This document shows positions 55,528-64,000 of a stretch of 64,000 nucleotides of DNA, one piece after another (position 1 is the first letter of the stretch; each line of letters opens with the position of its first letter). A model generated the notes under the pieces. That model saw only the letters and a program-made list of their open reading frames with translations, did no database searches and was not told the origin of the DNA. Position numbers and translations under genes: made by a program. The stretch covers positions 1,425,001-1,489,000 of the forward strand of contig JAEPNP010000001.1 of the NCBI GenBank assembly GCA_017643395.1, written 5' to 3'. Origin of the DNA: Rhodothermales bacterium (GTDB lineage Bacteria; Bacteroidota; Rhodothermia; Rhodothermales; UBA10348).

Positions 55528-57204
55528 CTACCGGCGGTAGACTACGGTTCCATCGAACACCGTCAGGTCCACGCGCGTCCGGCTGATCTGGTCGATGGGG
55601 ATCTCAAAGATGTTGCGATCCACCACGACGAAGTCAGCGGCCTTGCCGACCTCCACTGAACCCGTCAGATCTTCCTGCCCCAGCGCATAGGCCGCATTGA
55701 GCGTGTACGCCATGACGGCGTCATGCACCGACGGTAGGGCCTGCGGATCCCGGGTGAGTGCGTTCTGCATTCCGACGAACGGGTTGAGGGTGCTTACATC
55801 CCAGTCGCTGCTCAACGTGATGCGGGCTCCGGCCTCATGCAGCGACCGGAGTGGTACGAACGGGTGGGCCCGTTCACCGACCAGCGGCTCATTGTCCTGC
55901 CACGCTGACGGTTGGGTAAAGGCGCCGGCGACCTGCATGTCAGCGGTCACATTCAGTTCAGCGAACCGCGCATAGTCGGCGGGATCCACAATTTCCAGAT
56001 GGGTGATGCGGTGGCGGTGGTCCAGTCGTCCGGCGCGCTCGACGGCGTTCAAAGCCTCATGCACACCGCGGTCGCCAATGGCGTGGATGTGGAAATCGAA
56101 CTGCGGAAGCGCCTGCAAATAGGCAGTCAGCCGGTCCTCCGTGAAATAGTTCAGTCCGGTCAGGGCATCAATTCCAGGCAGGAGGGACTGGTACGGCGCG
56201 TGCAGGGCGGCCGTGGTGTTGATCAGAATGCCGTCCGAATACACCTTGATCTGGTCCATGCGAACGCGGTCGCCACGGCTACTGTGGAGCGCGGCGAGAG
56301 CGGCGAGCTGTTCCGTGTCGGTATCCCCCGGGTAGGCCCAGAGGTTCAGCACGGCCCGCACCGTCAAACCGCCCTGCCGTTCGGCCTCCAGCCAGGCCTT
56401 GTGAAAGTCACGCCGCCAGTAGGTACGCCCTTCAGCCACCGACGTAATCCCGTTGGCGTTCAGCTCCGAGACGGCCTCCAGCAGGCCACTGACATTGAGT
56501 TCGGCAGTTTCGGGACTCGGCAGCCACGCCAGGTCGAAAACCTTGTCCCCGGCGGAGTCAAACAGGATTCCGGTTGGCGCGCCGGTTGCCGGATCTTTGA
56601 CAATCACGCCGCCGGGGGGATTTGGCGTCGAAGCGGTGATGCCGGCTGCGGTCAATCCAGCCGAGTTGACCCAGACCGAATGGCTGGTCTCCTCCATAAT
56701 GGCCGCCGGACGGTCCGGGATGGCTTCATCCAGGATCTCGACTGGAGGACGCTGCGCGTCCAGCAGTGTAAAAATGGAGTGGCCGAACCCCAGGACCCAC
56801 GACGATGCGCGTTGGTCGGGCGCGCAGGCCCGCAGCTCGCGAACAAACCGCTCAGGGTCCGTCTCCTGGCCGTCGAGCAGGCAGGTGCCGGCTATGGGTG
56901 ATCTGGCTTCAAGCGGATGCGTGTGCACGTCGTGCAGTCCCGGCAGAACCAGTCGCCCGTCAAGCTCCACCACCGAAGCTTCCGGGGCACGGCGATCCAT
57001 CACCTCCTCTGTGGTACCAACAAACGTGATGCGCCCATCGGAGACAAGCACGGCCTCCGCCCATGGCGCCGAGGAGTCCATCGTGTAGAATCTGCCGTCA
57101 ACCAGTGCGAATTCCACGCCCAGGCTTTCCGGGAGTGCGCCCGAGTCGCATTGACTCAGGAGGCCGGCGGATGTCAGCACGATTGCAATCGAGGCGAGAC
57201 GCAT
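55528..57204 (-). CDS. Amidohydrolase family lipoprotein (YtcJ/AdeC-like)
   Basis: 558 residues. ATG at 57204 gives a lipoprotein signal (MRLASIAIVLTSAGLLSQC, lipidated Cys19); a longer frame starts at 57228. Metal-dependent hydrolase of the YtcJ type: HDVHTHPLEA near residue 100 (HxH), HIHAIGDRGVHEALNAVE, and SSDWDVSTLNPFVGMQNALTRD, plus the terminal VELT/VDLTVFDGTVVYRR beta domain. Predicted to hydrolyse C-N bonds of an unknown amide, outside the cytoplasm. It is divergent from a small membrane protein gene. Confidence 0.91.
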   Translation of the reverse strand: MRLASIAIVLTSAGLLSQCDSGALPESLGVEFALVDGRFYTMDSSAPWAEAVLVSDGRITFVGTTEEVMDRRAPEASVVELDGRLVLPGLHDVHTHPLEARSPIAGTCLLDGQETDPERFVRELRACAPDQRASSWVLGFGHSIFTLLDAQRPPVEILDEAIPDRPAAIMEETSHSVWVNSAGLTAAGITASTPNPPGGVIVKDPATGAPTGILFDSAGDKVFDLAWLPSPETAELNVSGLLEAVSELNANGITSVAEGRTYWRRDFHKAWLEAERQGGLTVRAVLNLWAYPGDTDTEQLAALAALHSSRGDRVRMDQIKVYSDGILINTTAALHAPYQSLLPGIDALTGLNYFTEDRLTAYLQALPQFDFHIHAIGDRGVHEALNAVERAGRLDHRHRITHLEIVDPADYARFAELNVTADMQVAGAFTQPSAWQDNEPLVGERAHPFVPLRSLHEAGARITLSSDWDVSTLNPFVGMQNALTRDPQALPSVHDAVMAYTLNAAYALGQEDLTGSVEVGKAADFVVVDRNIFEIPIDQISRTRVDLTVFDGTVVYRR

Positions 57205-57282
57205 CCAACAATATAGACGGCCGTACATCGAGGCAGGTAGCCGCCAGTCCCACTGGCACGCTGGCTCCGGATCTGGCGGCGG

Positions 57283-57624
57283 ATGCCGAGGTTACAACTT
57301 CGCGGCCGGCGCCCTCTATCTACTGTGCTCGTATTCCTCCTCGTCATAGTCCCGATCGTGTTCACCATGGCCGTCTGGGTGGTGGTGAGTTTTTACAGGA
57401 TCATGCGACCGGAGGAGCCGCAGATCCCGGTGGATCCCGGCATGTTCGACCTGCTGCTCGAGCCGCGCCGGGAGCCGGCGCTGATCGGAGCCAAAGCCAT
57501 CCGCGAGTCCGGCAGGAGGCAAAACCGGGAACGCTCCCTCTCGTCCCCGTACGACTACCTGGACGGCCATTCGGATGGATTCCCGGAGGCCTGGTGGGAG
57601 GACGTGCTGGCGAGGCGAAACTGA
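57283..57624 (+). CDS. Small single-pass membrane protein, unknown function
   Basis: 113 residues. Basic N-terminus, one strong membrane helix (TVLVFLLVIVPIVFTMAVWVVVSFY, about 14-38), then a hydrophilic tail (SGRRQNRERSLSSPYDYLDGHSDGFPEAWWEDVLARRN) predicted to stay in the cytoplasm. No family recognised. Lies 78 bp after the divergent amidohydrolase start and ends 15 bp before the convergent nucleosidase gene. Start ATG 57283 has no clear ribosome-binding site. The coding call rests on length and helix pattern only. Confidence 0.6.
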   Translation: MPRLQLRGRRPLSTVLVFLLVIVPIVFTMAVWVVVSFYRIMRPEEPQIPVDPGMFDLLLEPRREPALIGAKAIRESGRRQNRERSLSSPYDYLDGHSDGFPEAWWEDVLARRN

Positions 57625-57639
57625 GGGCCGTCAGGCTGG

Positions 57640-58236
57640 CTACCCCAGGTGATCCGTCAGGAAACGGTTCAGTCTGGCGTGCGAGTCGCTGAGTGTCTTG
57701 CGCAGATTCGGGTCTTCCGCTCCCATGCGTCCTGAGACCACCTTCACGATGGTGCACGGCACCCCGTGCGTCGCCGCCACGTAGGCCACCGCGTAGCCCG
57801 TCATGTCGCTGGCCTCAGCGATGCGTTGCCAGTAGGTGAGTTCTGACGCGCCCGTGACCGAATGGTCCTGGGTCACGAGTGTGCCCGTTGCATACTCCTC
57901 GAACGGGTTCTTCAGCGGCATGCGTGGGTAGGTAGGTGCCGACAGTTCAATGCGGTCGCCCTCGAACACCTGACTCGGCGCGAACAACTCGCCCACCTTG
58001 AGGGACTCCACAAGCGTTACGCAGGTGCCGACGTGCAGGATCTCCGAGGGGCGGAACTGTCGCAACAGCCGCTCTGTACGGAGCGCCCCCTTGATCTTTC
58101 CCATCCCGGTGACGGTGACCAGGTAGTCGTCGTCACGCACGGCCTCCCCTTCGGCCACGCCGGCAAATCGACCACGCTTGTAGCTCTGAACAAAGGGTTC
58201 TGCTTCTTCAAGCGTGGCGAATATGACGGCCTTCAT
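57640..58236 (-). CDS. Nucleoside phosphorylase-like protein (MTA/SAH nucleosidase family)
   Basis: 198 residues. PNP/UDP phosphorylase fold: MKAVIFATLEEAEPFV at the start, VTVTGMGKIKGALRTERLL, LHVGTCVTL (the GTxG-like loop), ASELTYWQRIAEASDMTGYAVAYVAATHGVPCTIVKVVSGRMGAEDPN. The ASDMTGYAVA segment fits the catalytic D/E region (typical: D-M-E-x-A). It may cleave methylthioadenosine, S-adenosylhomocysteine or futalosine; MTAN is suggested by divergence from metF. Shorter than typical MTAN (about 230), so family function is uncertain. Confidence 0.8.
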   Translation of the reverse strand: MKAVIFATLEEAEPFVQSYKRGRFAGVAEGEAVRDDDYLVTVTGMGKIKGALRTERLLRQFRPSEILHVGTCVTLVESLKVGELFAPSQVFEGDRIELSAPTYPRMPLKNPFEEYATGTLVTQDHSVTGASELTYWQRIAEASDMTGYAVAYVAATHGVPCTIVKVVSGRMGAEDPNLRKTLSDSHARLNRFLTDHLG

Positions 58237-58259
58237 TGAACACGGGGCTGGCTACCGGG

Positions 58260-58275
58260 TTGGAGAACGTTCCAA
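58260..58275. promoter_or_regulatory. TTGGA-N6-TCCAA dyad between nucleosidase gene and metF
   Basis: Lies in the 59-bp divergent gap, 21 bp before metF. Half-sites TTGGA and TCCAA surround GAACGT. Could control both methyl-cycle genes. Only a short inverted repeat, so chance is possible. Confidence 0.3.
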
Positions 58276-58295
58276 ATTAATCGCTGCGTGCCTCG

Positions 58296-59252
58296 ATGAA
58301 AATTGTTGAGCTGCTCGAGGCAGCTTCCAACCCTCTTATTTCTTACGAGATCATTCCGCCCAAACGGGGCGGCAGCCTGAAGGACATCCTGAACATTGTG
58401 GATGGGCTGACCGAGTTCGATCCGCCGTTCATTGATGTCACCTCGCATGCCGCGCAGGCCTACTACGAGGAGCAGAATGACGGCAGCTGGAAGCGTCATG
58501 TGAAGCGCAAGCGGCCAGGCACGCTCGGCATTTGCGCGGCCATTCGCGGTCAGTTCGGCATCGAAACCGTGCCGCATATCCTGTGCGAGGGGTTCACCCG
58601 TGAGGAGACCGAAGACGCCCTGATCGAGCTGAATTACCTGGGCATCCAGAACGTGATGGCGCTGCGTGGTGACGATCATGGCTTTCGCAAGCCACCCCGG
58701 GCCGACCGCACACGCAACAACTATGCGATCGATCTGGTGGCCCAGATCGCCGATATGAATGCCGGTCGTTATCTGGAGGACATGATCGATGCCGCGCCCA
58801 CGGAGTTCTGCGTCGGCGTGGCCGGATATCCGGAGAAACATTTCGAGGCACCGAATCTCACCTGGGATATCCTGAACCTGAAGCGCAAGGTGGACGCCGG
58901 GGCGGAGTACGTGGTCACGCAGATGTTCTTCAACAATGAGCACTATTTCCGCTTTGTGGAGAAGTGCCGTGACGTCGGCATCACGGTGCCCATCGTTCCT
59001 GGTCTGAAGATCATCACGAACCGCCGCCAGGTGCAGAGCCTGCCGAGGACCTTCCATATGGAGATCCCCGAGTCTCTGGCGGCCGAGGTCGAAAGCGCTG
59101 ACCCGTCGCAGACTGCCGAAATCGGCGTCGAGTGGGCCACGCGCCAGGCCGCGGAGCTACTGGACAGGGGCGTGCCCTACCTGCACTTCTACATCATGTC
59201 GACGTCGCGGCACGTGAGTCAGGTCGTGCGGCAGCTTCGCAAGCTGGCCTGA
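58296..59252 (+). CDS. metF: Methylenetetrahydrofolate reductase
   Basis: Reduces 5,10-methylene-THF to 5-methyl-THF for methionine synthesis. 318 residues. Seen: ISYEIIPPKRGGSLKDIL (substrate/FAD region with the catalytic Glu), FIDVTSHAAQAYYEEQ, ALRGDDHG, VGVAGYPEKHFEAPNL, GAEYVVTQMFFNNEHYFRFV, and VPGLKIITNRRQ. ATG at 58296. Single-gene unit divergent from the nucleosidase gene; the product and its partner both feed the methionine/SAM cycle. Confidence 0.95.
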   Translation: MKIVELLEAASNPLISYEIIPPKRGGSLKDILNIVDGLTEFDPPFIDVTSHAAQAYYEEQNDGSWKRHVKRKRPGTLGICAAIRGQFGIETVPHILCEGFTREETEDALIELNYLGIQNVMALRGDDHGFRKPPRADRTRNNYAIDLVAQIADMNAGRYLEDMIDAAPTEFCVGVAGYPEKHFEAPNLTWDILNLKRKVDAGAEYVVTQMFFNNEHYFRFVEKCRDVGITVPIVPGLKIITNRRQVQSLPRTFHMEIPESLAAEVESADPSQTAEIGVEWATRQAAELLDRGVPYLHFYIMSTSRHVSQVVRQLRKLA

Positions 59253-59253
59253 G

Positions 59254-59337
59254 GCCTGCCGCGCGGGTGCGGCTGACGTGAGCTTGCCGCGCGGGTGCGG
59301 CTGACGTGAGCTTGCCGCGCGGGTGCCGCTGGCGTGG
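59254..59337. repeat. Three-copy 28-bp tandem repeat
   Basis: Three contiguous 28-bp units (59254-59281, 59282-59309, 59310-59337) of the form GCTTGCCGCGCGGGTGCGGC followed by TGACGTGA; the third is diverged in its second half. Fills most of the gap between convergent metF and raiA. No other element seen. Confidence 0.88.
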
Positions 59338-59377
59338 CCGCCGGCCCCAGGGGGACTGCGTTCGCTGTCGAGCAGCC

Positions 59378-59689
59378 CTAGCGGATCTTCTCCCGCTTTA
59401 CGTTGCGCAGCTTGTCCTTGTAGCGTACCACCTGGCGCTTGAGCCGATCGACGCATTCGTCAATCGCTTCTTCGTGCGTCTTGCCCTTGGCTTGCGCCAC
59501 CAACTGCTGCCGGTGCACGCTGGCGCTCATTTCCACGGAGTTCTCCTCGGGTTGTCCTTCCTTGGACATGATCACGTTCACCCCGGTGATGCCGTCATAG
59601 AACTTGTCGAGCCGCTGAATCTTCTTTTTCGTGTACTCGTGGAGCCGCTCGCTGGCGTGGAATTGACGGGCCGTGATCTGAATGTGCAT
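59378..59689 (-). CDS. raiA: Ribosome-associated hibernation factor, short HPF/RaiA type
   Basis: 103 residues. Binds the small ribosomal subunit and stabilises idle ribosomes. Seen: MHIQITARQFHASERLHEYTKKKIQRLDKFYD, ENSVEMSASVHRQQLVAQAKGKTHEEAIDECVDRLKRQV, all typical; it lacks the long C-terminal dimerisation domain of long HPF. ATG 59689. Convergent with metF over the 28-bp repeat, and 65 bp downstream of ybeY on the same strand. Confidence 0.95.
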   Translation of the reverse strand: MHIQITARQFHASERLHEYTKKKIQRLDKFYDGITGVNVIMSKEGQPEENSVEMSASVHRQQLVAQAKGKTHEEAIDECVDRLKRQVVRYKDKLRNVKREKIR

Positions 59690-59754
59690 GGCGATCCGGT
59701 TTAATTCCTGGAGGCAAACCTGTACGGTTCTATTACGGACTCACTCGGCCTTTG

Positions 59755-60201
59755 TCAACCGCGTTCAGTGTCCCAGAAGGCCTTGAGGTAACGATTTTCG
59801 TTCTCATGCATGCGAGTGCGCTGCTCGGGAGTGGCGTCCTCGTGCCCGGCCAGATGAAGGAGCCCGTGCACCACGTACCGGGCGGCCTCTCGTCGAAAGC
59901 CCGTGCCAAACTCCGGCGCTCGCAGCGCGGCCATATCCAGATCCACGTACACCTCGCCCTCCAGTGCGCCCGGTTCGTCGGAAATCACAAACGAGAGCAC
60001 ATCGGTGGGGTAGTCGTGCTCCAGGTATTCCCGGTTCAGGCGATGGACTTCTTCGCTCCGGGACAGGATGATTCCTACGTACGCGTAACCCACGCCCTCT
60101 CCTGTGAGCACTGCGTGGGCCAGTCTTTCAGTGCGATGGGCAGGCAGGCTGCGGCCTGGATGCGTGTGCCAGACCTCGATGCTAACGCCAGGGTCAGCCA
60201 A
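59755..60201 (-). CDS. ybeY: Endoribonuclease YbeY
   Basis: 148 residues. Single-strand RNase for rRNA maturation and ribosome quality control. Seen: LEHDYPTDVLSFVI, the metal motif HGLLHLAGHED. In most bacteria the motif is H-x3-H-x5-H; the last position is Asp here, as in other Bacteroidetes-type YbeY. Starts with TTG at 60201, inside the end of the upstream gene (8-bp overlap), so the two are coupled. raiA follows downstream, giving a ribosome-maintenance pair. Confidence 0.92.
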   Translation of the reverse strand: MADPGVSIEVWHTHPGRSLPAHRTERLAHAVLTGEGVGYAYVGIILSRSEEVHRLNREYLEHDYPTDVLSFVISDEPGALEGEVYVDLDMAALRAPEFGTGFRREAARYVVHGLLHLAGHEDATPEQRTRMHENENRYLKAFWDTERG

Positions 60202-60649
60202 GATCGCCGAACAGGTCCTCCGCCATGGAGAGGGCGACGCTGCTCATGATCAATTCGGCAGGAAGCTGCGTGAAGTCCGCCGAGAACAGGCCCGGATGCA
60301 CGTTGGCGTACAGCGAGCAACCCGCCTGTCGCTCCACCACAAGTGCGTTCGCAGCGTCGCCGCTGCGTGCGACAAAGATCACTTCGCCGAGCTCCTGACT
60401 GGCAATGAACCCGGTGCAGCCCTGGATCTGCAGGAACGAGCTGGCGGCATAGATGGAGACCAGATTGGACTCCGGGTCGTCCGAAACGCCCTCCGGCAGC
60501 ACGATGCGCTGGCGGATCTCCAGCGTGATGCGTCGACCGCTCTCTTCATCAGCGAGTTCAAACCGGGCCAGGTCCCCATCGCGCTTGGGGGTCACTTCCA
60601 GGACGGAAGCAATGCGCTCGAGGTCGGCATCAGAGAACGTAAACGCCAT
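60194..60649 (-). CDS. Conserved protein of unknown function upstream of ybeY
   Basis: 151 residues. No signal peptide or membrane helix. An alpha-beta pattern (FTFSDADLERIASVLEVTPKRDGDLARFELADEESGRRITLEI, then VSIYAASSFLQIQGCTGFIASQELGEVIFVARSGDAANALVVERQAGCSLYANV) suggests a compact cytosolic domain, and the family is not recognised. ATG at 60649. Its stop overlaps the ybeY start by 8 bp, pointing to coordinated expression with rRNA maturation. Divergent from the DUF423 gene. Confidence 0.8.
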   Translation of the reverse strand: MAFTFSDADLERIASVLEVTPKRDGDLARFELADEESGRRITLEIRQRIVLPEGVSDDPESNLVSIYAASSFLQIQGCTGFIASQELGEVIFVARSGDAANALVVERQAGCSLYANVHPGLFSADFTQLPAELIMSSVALSMAEDLFGDLG

Positions 60650-60750
60650 ATACGGGTAGTGCGGATGCTGCTTTATTCGGAACTCAGGGGCGCCCGATCC
60701 GGACGCAACCAGAGCGCCAAATTACGCCCGGAGGGGCGCATAAACCAACG

Positions 60751-61161
60751 ATGCAGGACACGGAGAAGGTGCCGGTCTGGCTCAAGTGGGGCGTGGTGCT
60801 GGTCGGCACGGGCGTTGCCATCGGGGCGTTTGGAGCACATGCACTTGACGGCGTTGTCACGGAAGCCCGGCTGGACACCTTTGAGACGGCCGTTCAGTAT
60901 CAGACGGTTCACGCCATGGCCCTGATCTTCGGCTCGCTCCTGGCCATGGGCTTTCCGGAAGAGCGCTGGCTGGAGTGGGCGATGCGCTTGCTGCTGGCCG
61001 GCATCCTCGTCTTCTCGGGCAGCCTGTATCTCCTGGTACTGCTCGACCAGGGTTGGTTGGGTGCCGTCACGCCGTTCGGAGGCGTGATACTGATTGCAGG
61101 CTATGCGGCTTTCCTGGTGGCTGCCTTCAGGATGCGTCGTCCTCCTCAAAGAGGAGCGTGA
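60751..61161 (+). CDS. DUF423 membrane protein
   Basis: 136 residues, four membrane helices: LKWGVVLVGTGVAIGAFGAHALDG, YQTVHAMALIFGSLLAMGF, MRLLLAGILVFSGSLYLLVLL, and TPFGGVILIAGYAAFLVAAF. The GAFGAHAL and QYQTVHAMALI segments are the DUF423 (YgdD) signature. Function unknown. Its last 35 bp overlap the convergent gene at 61127-61486. Confidence 0.92.
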   Translation: MQDTEKVPVWLKWGVVLVGTGVAIGAFGAHALDGVVTEARLDTFETAVQYQTVHAMALIFGSLLAMGFPEERWLEWAMRLLLAGILVFSGSLYLLVLLDQGWLGAVTPFGGVILIAGYAAFLVAAFRMRRPPQRGA

Positions 61162-61486
61162 TGCTCGGGGTGAGCTGGAACTTGCGCGCCAGGTTCAGAA
61201 GCTCCTCAGCCGCGTCGTCCGCCGTGTCGTAGGAGCCGTGCTCCTTGCTGTCTACGGCGAGGGCGTAGCCAATCTCATCGGCATCGCCTGACTCGTAGTC
61301 TTCCCAGTTGGTAGCCTCCTCGATCACAAACAGGCCGTCCTCCGGGGAATAGGAAGCCACGAACCGCTCCTGCTCGATGCGCTCGTCGACAAGGCTCAGG
61401 TTGCCCAGCGCCTCGTACTCCTCATCGTAGAAGAGCGTCTCGGCGATCAGCTGGCGCGTAAAGTCTTCCAAGTCGAACTGGGCCAT
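61127..61486 (-). CDS. Small acidic protein of unknown function
   Basis: 119 residues, strongly acidic (EEYEALGNLSLVDERIEQ, EEATNWEDYESGDADEIG, LLFEEDDAS). No signal, helix or known motif. ATG at 61486 is preferred over GTG at 61525. Overlaps the end of the DUF423 gene by 35 bp on the opposite strand. The lipB stop is 56 bp upstream of its start. Unassigned. Confidence 0.65.
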   Translation of the reverse strand: MAQFDLEDFTRQLIAETLFYDEEYEALGNLSLVDERIEQERFVASYSPEDGLFVIEEATNWEDYESGDADEIGYALAVDSKEHGSYDTADDAAEELLNLARKFQLTPSITLLFEEDDAS

Positions 61487-61542
61487 GTGCTCTGCAGGGG
61501 CGAATGTGCGTCCAAGATAGGACACGCACCTGGAAATGCCGC

Positions 61543-62343
61543 CTACTCGCGGGGCGCCTGGTACGACTCAGCGCTCATCTCCGCCTCCAGGAATCGACTC
61601 AGAAATGCCCATGCGAACGGGCCTTCAAGCACCCGCACGTCGCAGTCGAATTGTCGAGCAAAACCCTGCTCGAACCAGCCCATTACCTGGTTCATCTCAA
61701 TGGGTCGACCGTGCTCAAGGGCCATCGATGTCACGCCACGATCATCGATGCCGCAGGGCACAATACCGTCGTAGAAGTCCATGCGGGGCTGCACGTTAAG
61801 CGCAAAGCCGTGCATCGTGACCCACCGGGAGCACCGAACGCCCATCGCACACACTTTGCGCTCGGGCCCACGTACATCCGGGCCGACCCACACGCCGGTG
61901 CGCCCATCGACACGATCCCCCTCGATCCCGACCTGGGCAAGCGTGTGTATGACCGCGTCCTCCAGCTCTCTGAGATACCGGTGGATGTCCGTGAAGAATC
62001 GATCCAGGTCCAGAATCGGGTAGCCTACCAGCTGGCCGGGTCCGTGAAACGTGATGTCGCCTCCCCGGTCGATGTGGTGGAATTCAACCCCTTGCTCGGC
62101 AAGGCGGGCATCGTCCCAAAGCAAGTTTTCCCGGCTGCCGCTCTTGCCGAGCGTGTAGACGGGCGGATGCTCCAGGAGCAGCATCACGTGTGGAAGGTGC
62201 TCGGTCGGCTCGCTGCGCTTTGCCGCGATGAGTCGGGACTGGATGCGGCGTTGCAGGTCCCAGGTGGGCTGATACTGCAGAACACCCAGCCGACAGACCA
62301 CAACCTCCTGCCGCGCATGGCCCGATGAATCCCGGGCGGCCAT
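61543..62343 (-). CDS. lipB: Lipoyl(octanoyl) transferase
   Basis: 266 residues. Transfers octanoyl from octanoyl-ACP to lipoyl domains. Seen: [17 protein letters not shown], the substrate loop [19 protein letters not shown], the Lys/Gly segment [22 protein letters not shown], and catalytic Cys in [15 protein letters not shown]. The start shares one base with the sprA stop (TGATG at 62345-62341), so it is translated after the huge SprA reading frame, an odd pairing. lipA is not in the window. Confidence 0.94.
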   Translation of the reverse strand: MAARDSSGHARQEVVVCRLGVLQYQPTWDLQRRIQSRLIAAKRSEPTEHLPHVMLLLEHPPVYTLGKSGSRENLLWDDARLAEQGVEFHHIDRGGDITFHGPGQLVGYPILDLDRFFTDIHRYLRELEDAVIHTLAQVGIEGDRVDGRTGVWVGPDVRGPERKVCAMGVRCSRWVTMHGFALNVQPRMDFYDGIVPCGIDDRGVTSMALEHGRPIEMNQVMGWFEQGFARQFDCDVRVLEGPFAWAFLSRFLEAEMSAESYQAPRE

Positions 62344-64000
62344 CAGTTTGCGATGCTTACCCGGATGTTGAAATTGCCCTGGACCTGTGTCGCAGATGGC
62401 TGACGGCTGTCCTCCGAGTCGAACTTCTCATACTTGAGCGTGAAGTTGGCCGACACCCGATTTGAGAACTGGTAGGAGACCACCGGGGAGAGGGTGAGAC
62501 GTGTGTGGGCAGTGACCGGTGTCACGTTGTCGCCGGTGAGCACGTCGGCCAACTGGAATTCCGGGTTGTCGATCGCCGATTCCAGCGAGGTCCTCAGTCG
62601 CAATCGACGGTCCACCGTGGTGCTGCGCGCGACCGTCAAACCAATGCTCGCCCGGTTGTTCAGTCGCTTGCCGCCAAAGAACGGAAGGCGCATTCCCGTC
62701 TTCTGGTAGTTGAGGCTGAAGCTCAACTCACTCGTCTTGTTCTCGGAGACCTCGAGGTTGGACGTGCTCAGGCTGAAGCTGTTGGACTTGTTGTACTGCA
62801 GCGCCGTGTTGATCTGCTTTTTCCAGCCGATGTCCATGCCGATGAGCGGCTGGTAGCGCTCGTTGATCCGCACGGACCCGGTCTGATACTCCGGGATGTC
62901 GAATACGATGCGCCGGCTGCCCAGATCGACGGTCTGCACGGAGTCGTCGCCCGCGAAGGTGACGGTGTTGTAGTCGGCGGAATAGTCGGCGGAGTAGCCG
63001 TGCCGCAGCGAGAGGCTCTGCACAACGGCCCGGATCAGGGGCCAGTCGGACAGGCCGGAGTATGTGATCGACCAGTTCGGACGGGGGATGGGCAGCAGAT
63101 TGCGCTGGTCGATTGTGGTAGAGCCGCGCACAAACGCATCGCGGAAGTCCCGCACCACCGACTCGTTGGTCAAGACGACCCGGCCGTCCCCGTTTTCGTC
63201 GCCGAGCAGGATCGGGTCTTCCTCGGCCGATGCGGCCAGGTCTTCCACGTACGTGTCGAACTGCGCCTGGAAGAGGTCCAGGTACGACGCGCCGAAGGCC
63301 CATATGGAGGACTTGTTGGTGCCGTTCTGCGTCAGCGTGGTATCGACACCGATGACGGTGGTTGTGCCGTCAGCCACAACCGGTCGGTAGGTGAAGGTCT
63401 GGCCGTCCGTCCAGTCCACGTTCCAGTTCACCGAGACCTGCAGCGCCTGGCTCGGGTTGAGCGTGGTGCGTCCCTGGAAGCGGTTGGAGTTGTCGAGCTG
63501 GTCGGAGACCTGCAAACTCGGGTCGATGATGCGGTCCTCGATGTCGAACTGCCGGTCGAATCCGAAGCGATAGCCCAGCGACGGGCCGCGTCCCTGGAAG
63601 GCATCGAGGATGGAGTAGTAGTTGACCACCTCCGCCAGCGTGGAGTCTTGGTTCAATACAGGCTGGCCCACGTTGCTCGAGGTCGAACTCCGTGTACCGT
63701 TGTAGGTCACGCTGAAGTCGCGAATGCCGGTCAGGCCGAGCACCGTGCGGCGCGCCAGGACCTTCAGGTTGGGCAGCGGCAGCTTGAATCCGCCGCCCGT
63801 GGAATCGGCGGCCACCGCTGCCGAATCAGCCGGAGCCACCGGCTGGGGACGACGTGCATTGGGGTCGTTCGCCCGACGCCGCTCCTGCTCCCTTTGTTGC
63901 CGTTCCCGCTGCTTCTCAGAGTCGTGCGCGCGTTGCGCCTCCTCCATCGCCTTGTAGAATCCGAACTTGCGCCAGAACTCCTGGATGCGCAGCGAGACAC
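62343..64000 (-). CDS. sprA: SprA, outer-membrane translocon of type IX secretion (C-terminal part)
   Basis: The last about 550 residues of a much larger protein (family members are near 2400); the 5' part lies beyond the window. Visible: [13 protein letters not shown], a charged stretch ([16 protein letters not shown]), [70 protein letters not shown], and alternating barrel strands to the terminal [10 protein letters not shown]. This matches the C-terminal barrel of SprA, which forms the T9SS pore. It would export the CTD-bearing proteins found at 16781-20797 and 24533-30808. Confidence 0.93.
   Translation of the reverse strand, partial: VSLRIQEFWRKFGFYKAMEEAQRAHDSEKQRERQQREQERRRANDPNARRPQPVAPADSAAVAADSTGGGFKLPLPNLKVLARRTVLGLTGIRDFSVTYNGTRSSTSSNVGQPVLNQDSTLAEVVNYYSILDAFQGRGPSLGYRFGFDRQFDIEDRIIDPSLQVSDQLDNSNRFQGRTTLNPSQALQVSVNWNVDWTDGQTFTYRPVVADGTTTVIGVDTTLTQNGTNKSSIWAFGASYLDLFQAQFDTYVEDLAASAEEDPILLGDENGDGRVVLTNESVVRDFRDAFVRGSTTIDQRNLLPIPRPNWSITYSGLSDWPLIRAVVQSLSLRHGYSADYSADYNTVTFAGDDSVQTVDLGSRRIVFDIPEYQTGSVRINERYQPLIGMDIGWKKQINTALQYNKSNSFSLSTSNLEVSENKTSELSFSLNYQKTGMRLPFFGGKRLNNRASIGLTVARSTTVDRRLRLRTSLESAIDNPEFQLADVLTGDNVTPVTAHTRLTLSPVVSYQFSNRVSANFTLKYEKFDSEDSRQPSATQVQGNFNIRVSIAN

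Noticed and set aside
59755-60201. YbeY as inactive because the third metal His is Asp
   Set aside because: The same substitution is usual in Bacteroidetes-type YbeY, so it is more likely a lineage variant than a loss.

Overview
The window is about 64 kb of high-GC bacterial chromosome. Gene content points to the Rhodothermaeota (the Rhodothermus/Salinibacter side of the Bacteroidetes-Rhodothermaeota group). Three things support this: a complete alternative complex III operon (actABCDEF) joined to a caa3 oxidase whose subunit I carries the YSHPxV signature of A2-type enzymes; a type IX secretion system (the C-terminal part of SprA at the right edge, plus four secreted proteins ending in T9SS-type sorting domains); and a very large propeller-type hybrid sensor kinase. 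Assignment rests on gene content only; no 16S rRNA, tRNA or phylogenetic marker was compared.

Layout. 1-7.7 kb: a DUF5916 outer-membrane-type protein (cut by the left edge), purL, the trxA-trxB pair, and a metB-like/proline dehydrogenase pair on the minus strand. 7.9-13.2 kb: a 1543-residue double-kinase hybrid sensor followed by nine 52-bp hairpin-forming tandem repeats. 13.3-16.8 kb: a DciA-like protein, fabF-acpP, and metK behind a leader with a pseudoknot-like arrangement. 16.8-33.2 kb: secreted and envelope proteins, including a large metallopeptidase overlapping metK, three paralogous HExxH proteins exported by T9SS, a four-gene coupled cluster (DUF2726, DUF2752, TM2, PQQ-type dehydrogenase), a 7Fe ferredoxin, and msrB-msrA. 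33.2-42.5 kb, mostly minus strand: an ABC-F ATPase without a normal start codon, a polyprenyl glycosylphosphotransferase, nadC, a thioesterase, accA, a glycosyltransferase fused to a degenerate phosphoglycosyltransferase, then a divergent MATE transporter. 42.6-55.5 kb, all plus strand: quinol oxidation to oxygen reduction (ActA-F, a small membrane protein, SCO copper chaperone, CtaC, CtaD, CtaE, subunit IV). 55.5-64 kb: an amidohydrolase lipoprotein, an MTAN-like nucleosidase divergent from metF, raiA, ybeY, small conserved proteins, lipB and sprA.

Functional links. The respiratory block is a complete quinol:oxygen electron path with its copper chaperone. Methyl metabolism recurs (metB-like, metK, nucleosidase, metF) but in separate transcription units. 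Thiol and methionine-sulfoxide repair (trxAB, msrBA) are both present. SprA would export the CTD-bearing proteins made in the same window. Most intergenic gaps are short and many neighbours overlap by 1-14 bp. The longer gaps hold tandem repeats, dyad-symmetric sites or structured leaders, and these are the main source of findings. No rRNA, tRNA, CRISPR array, insertion sequence or prophage was seen.
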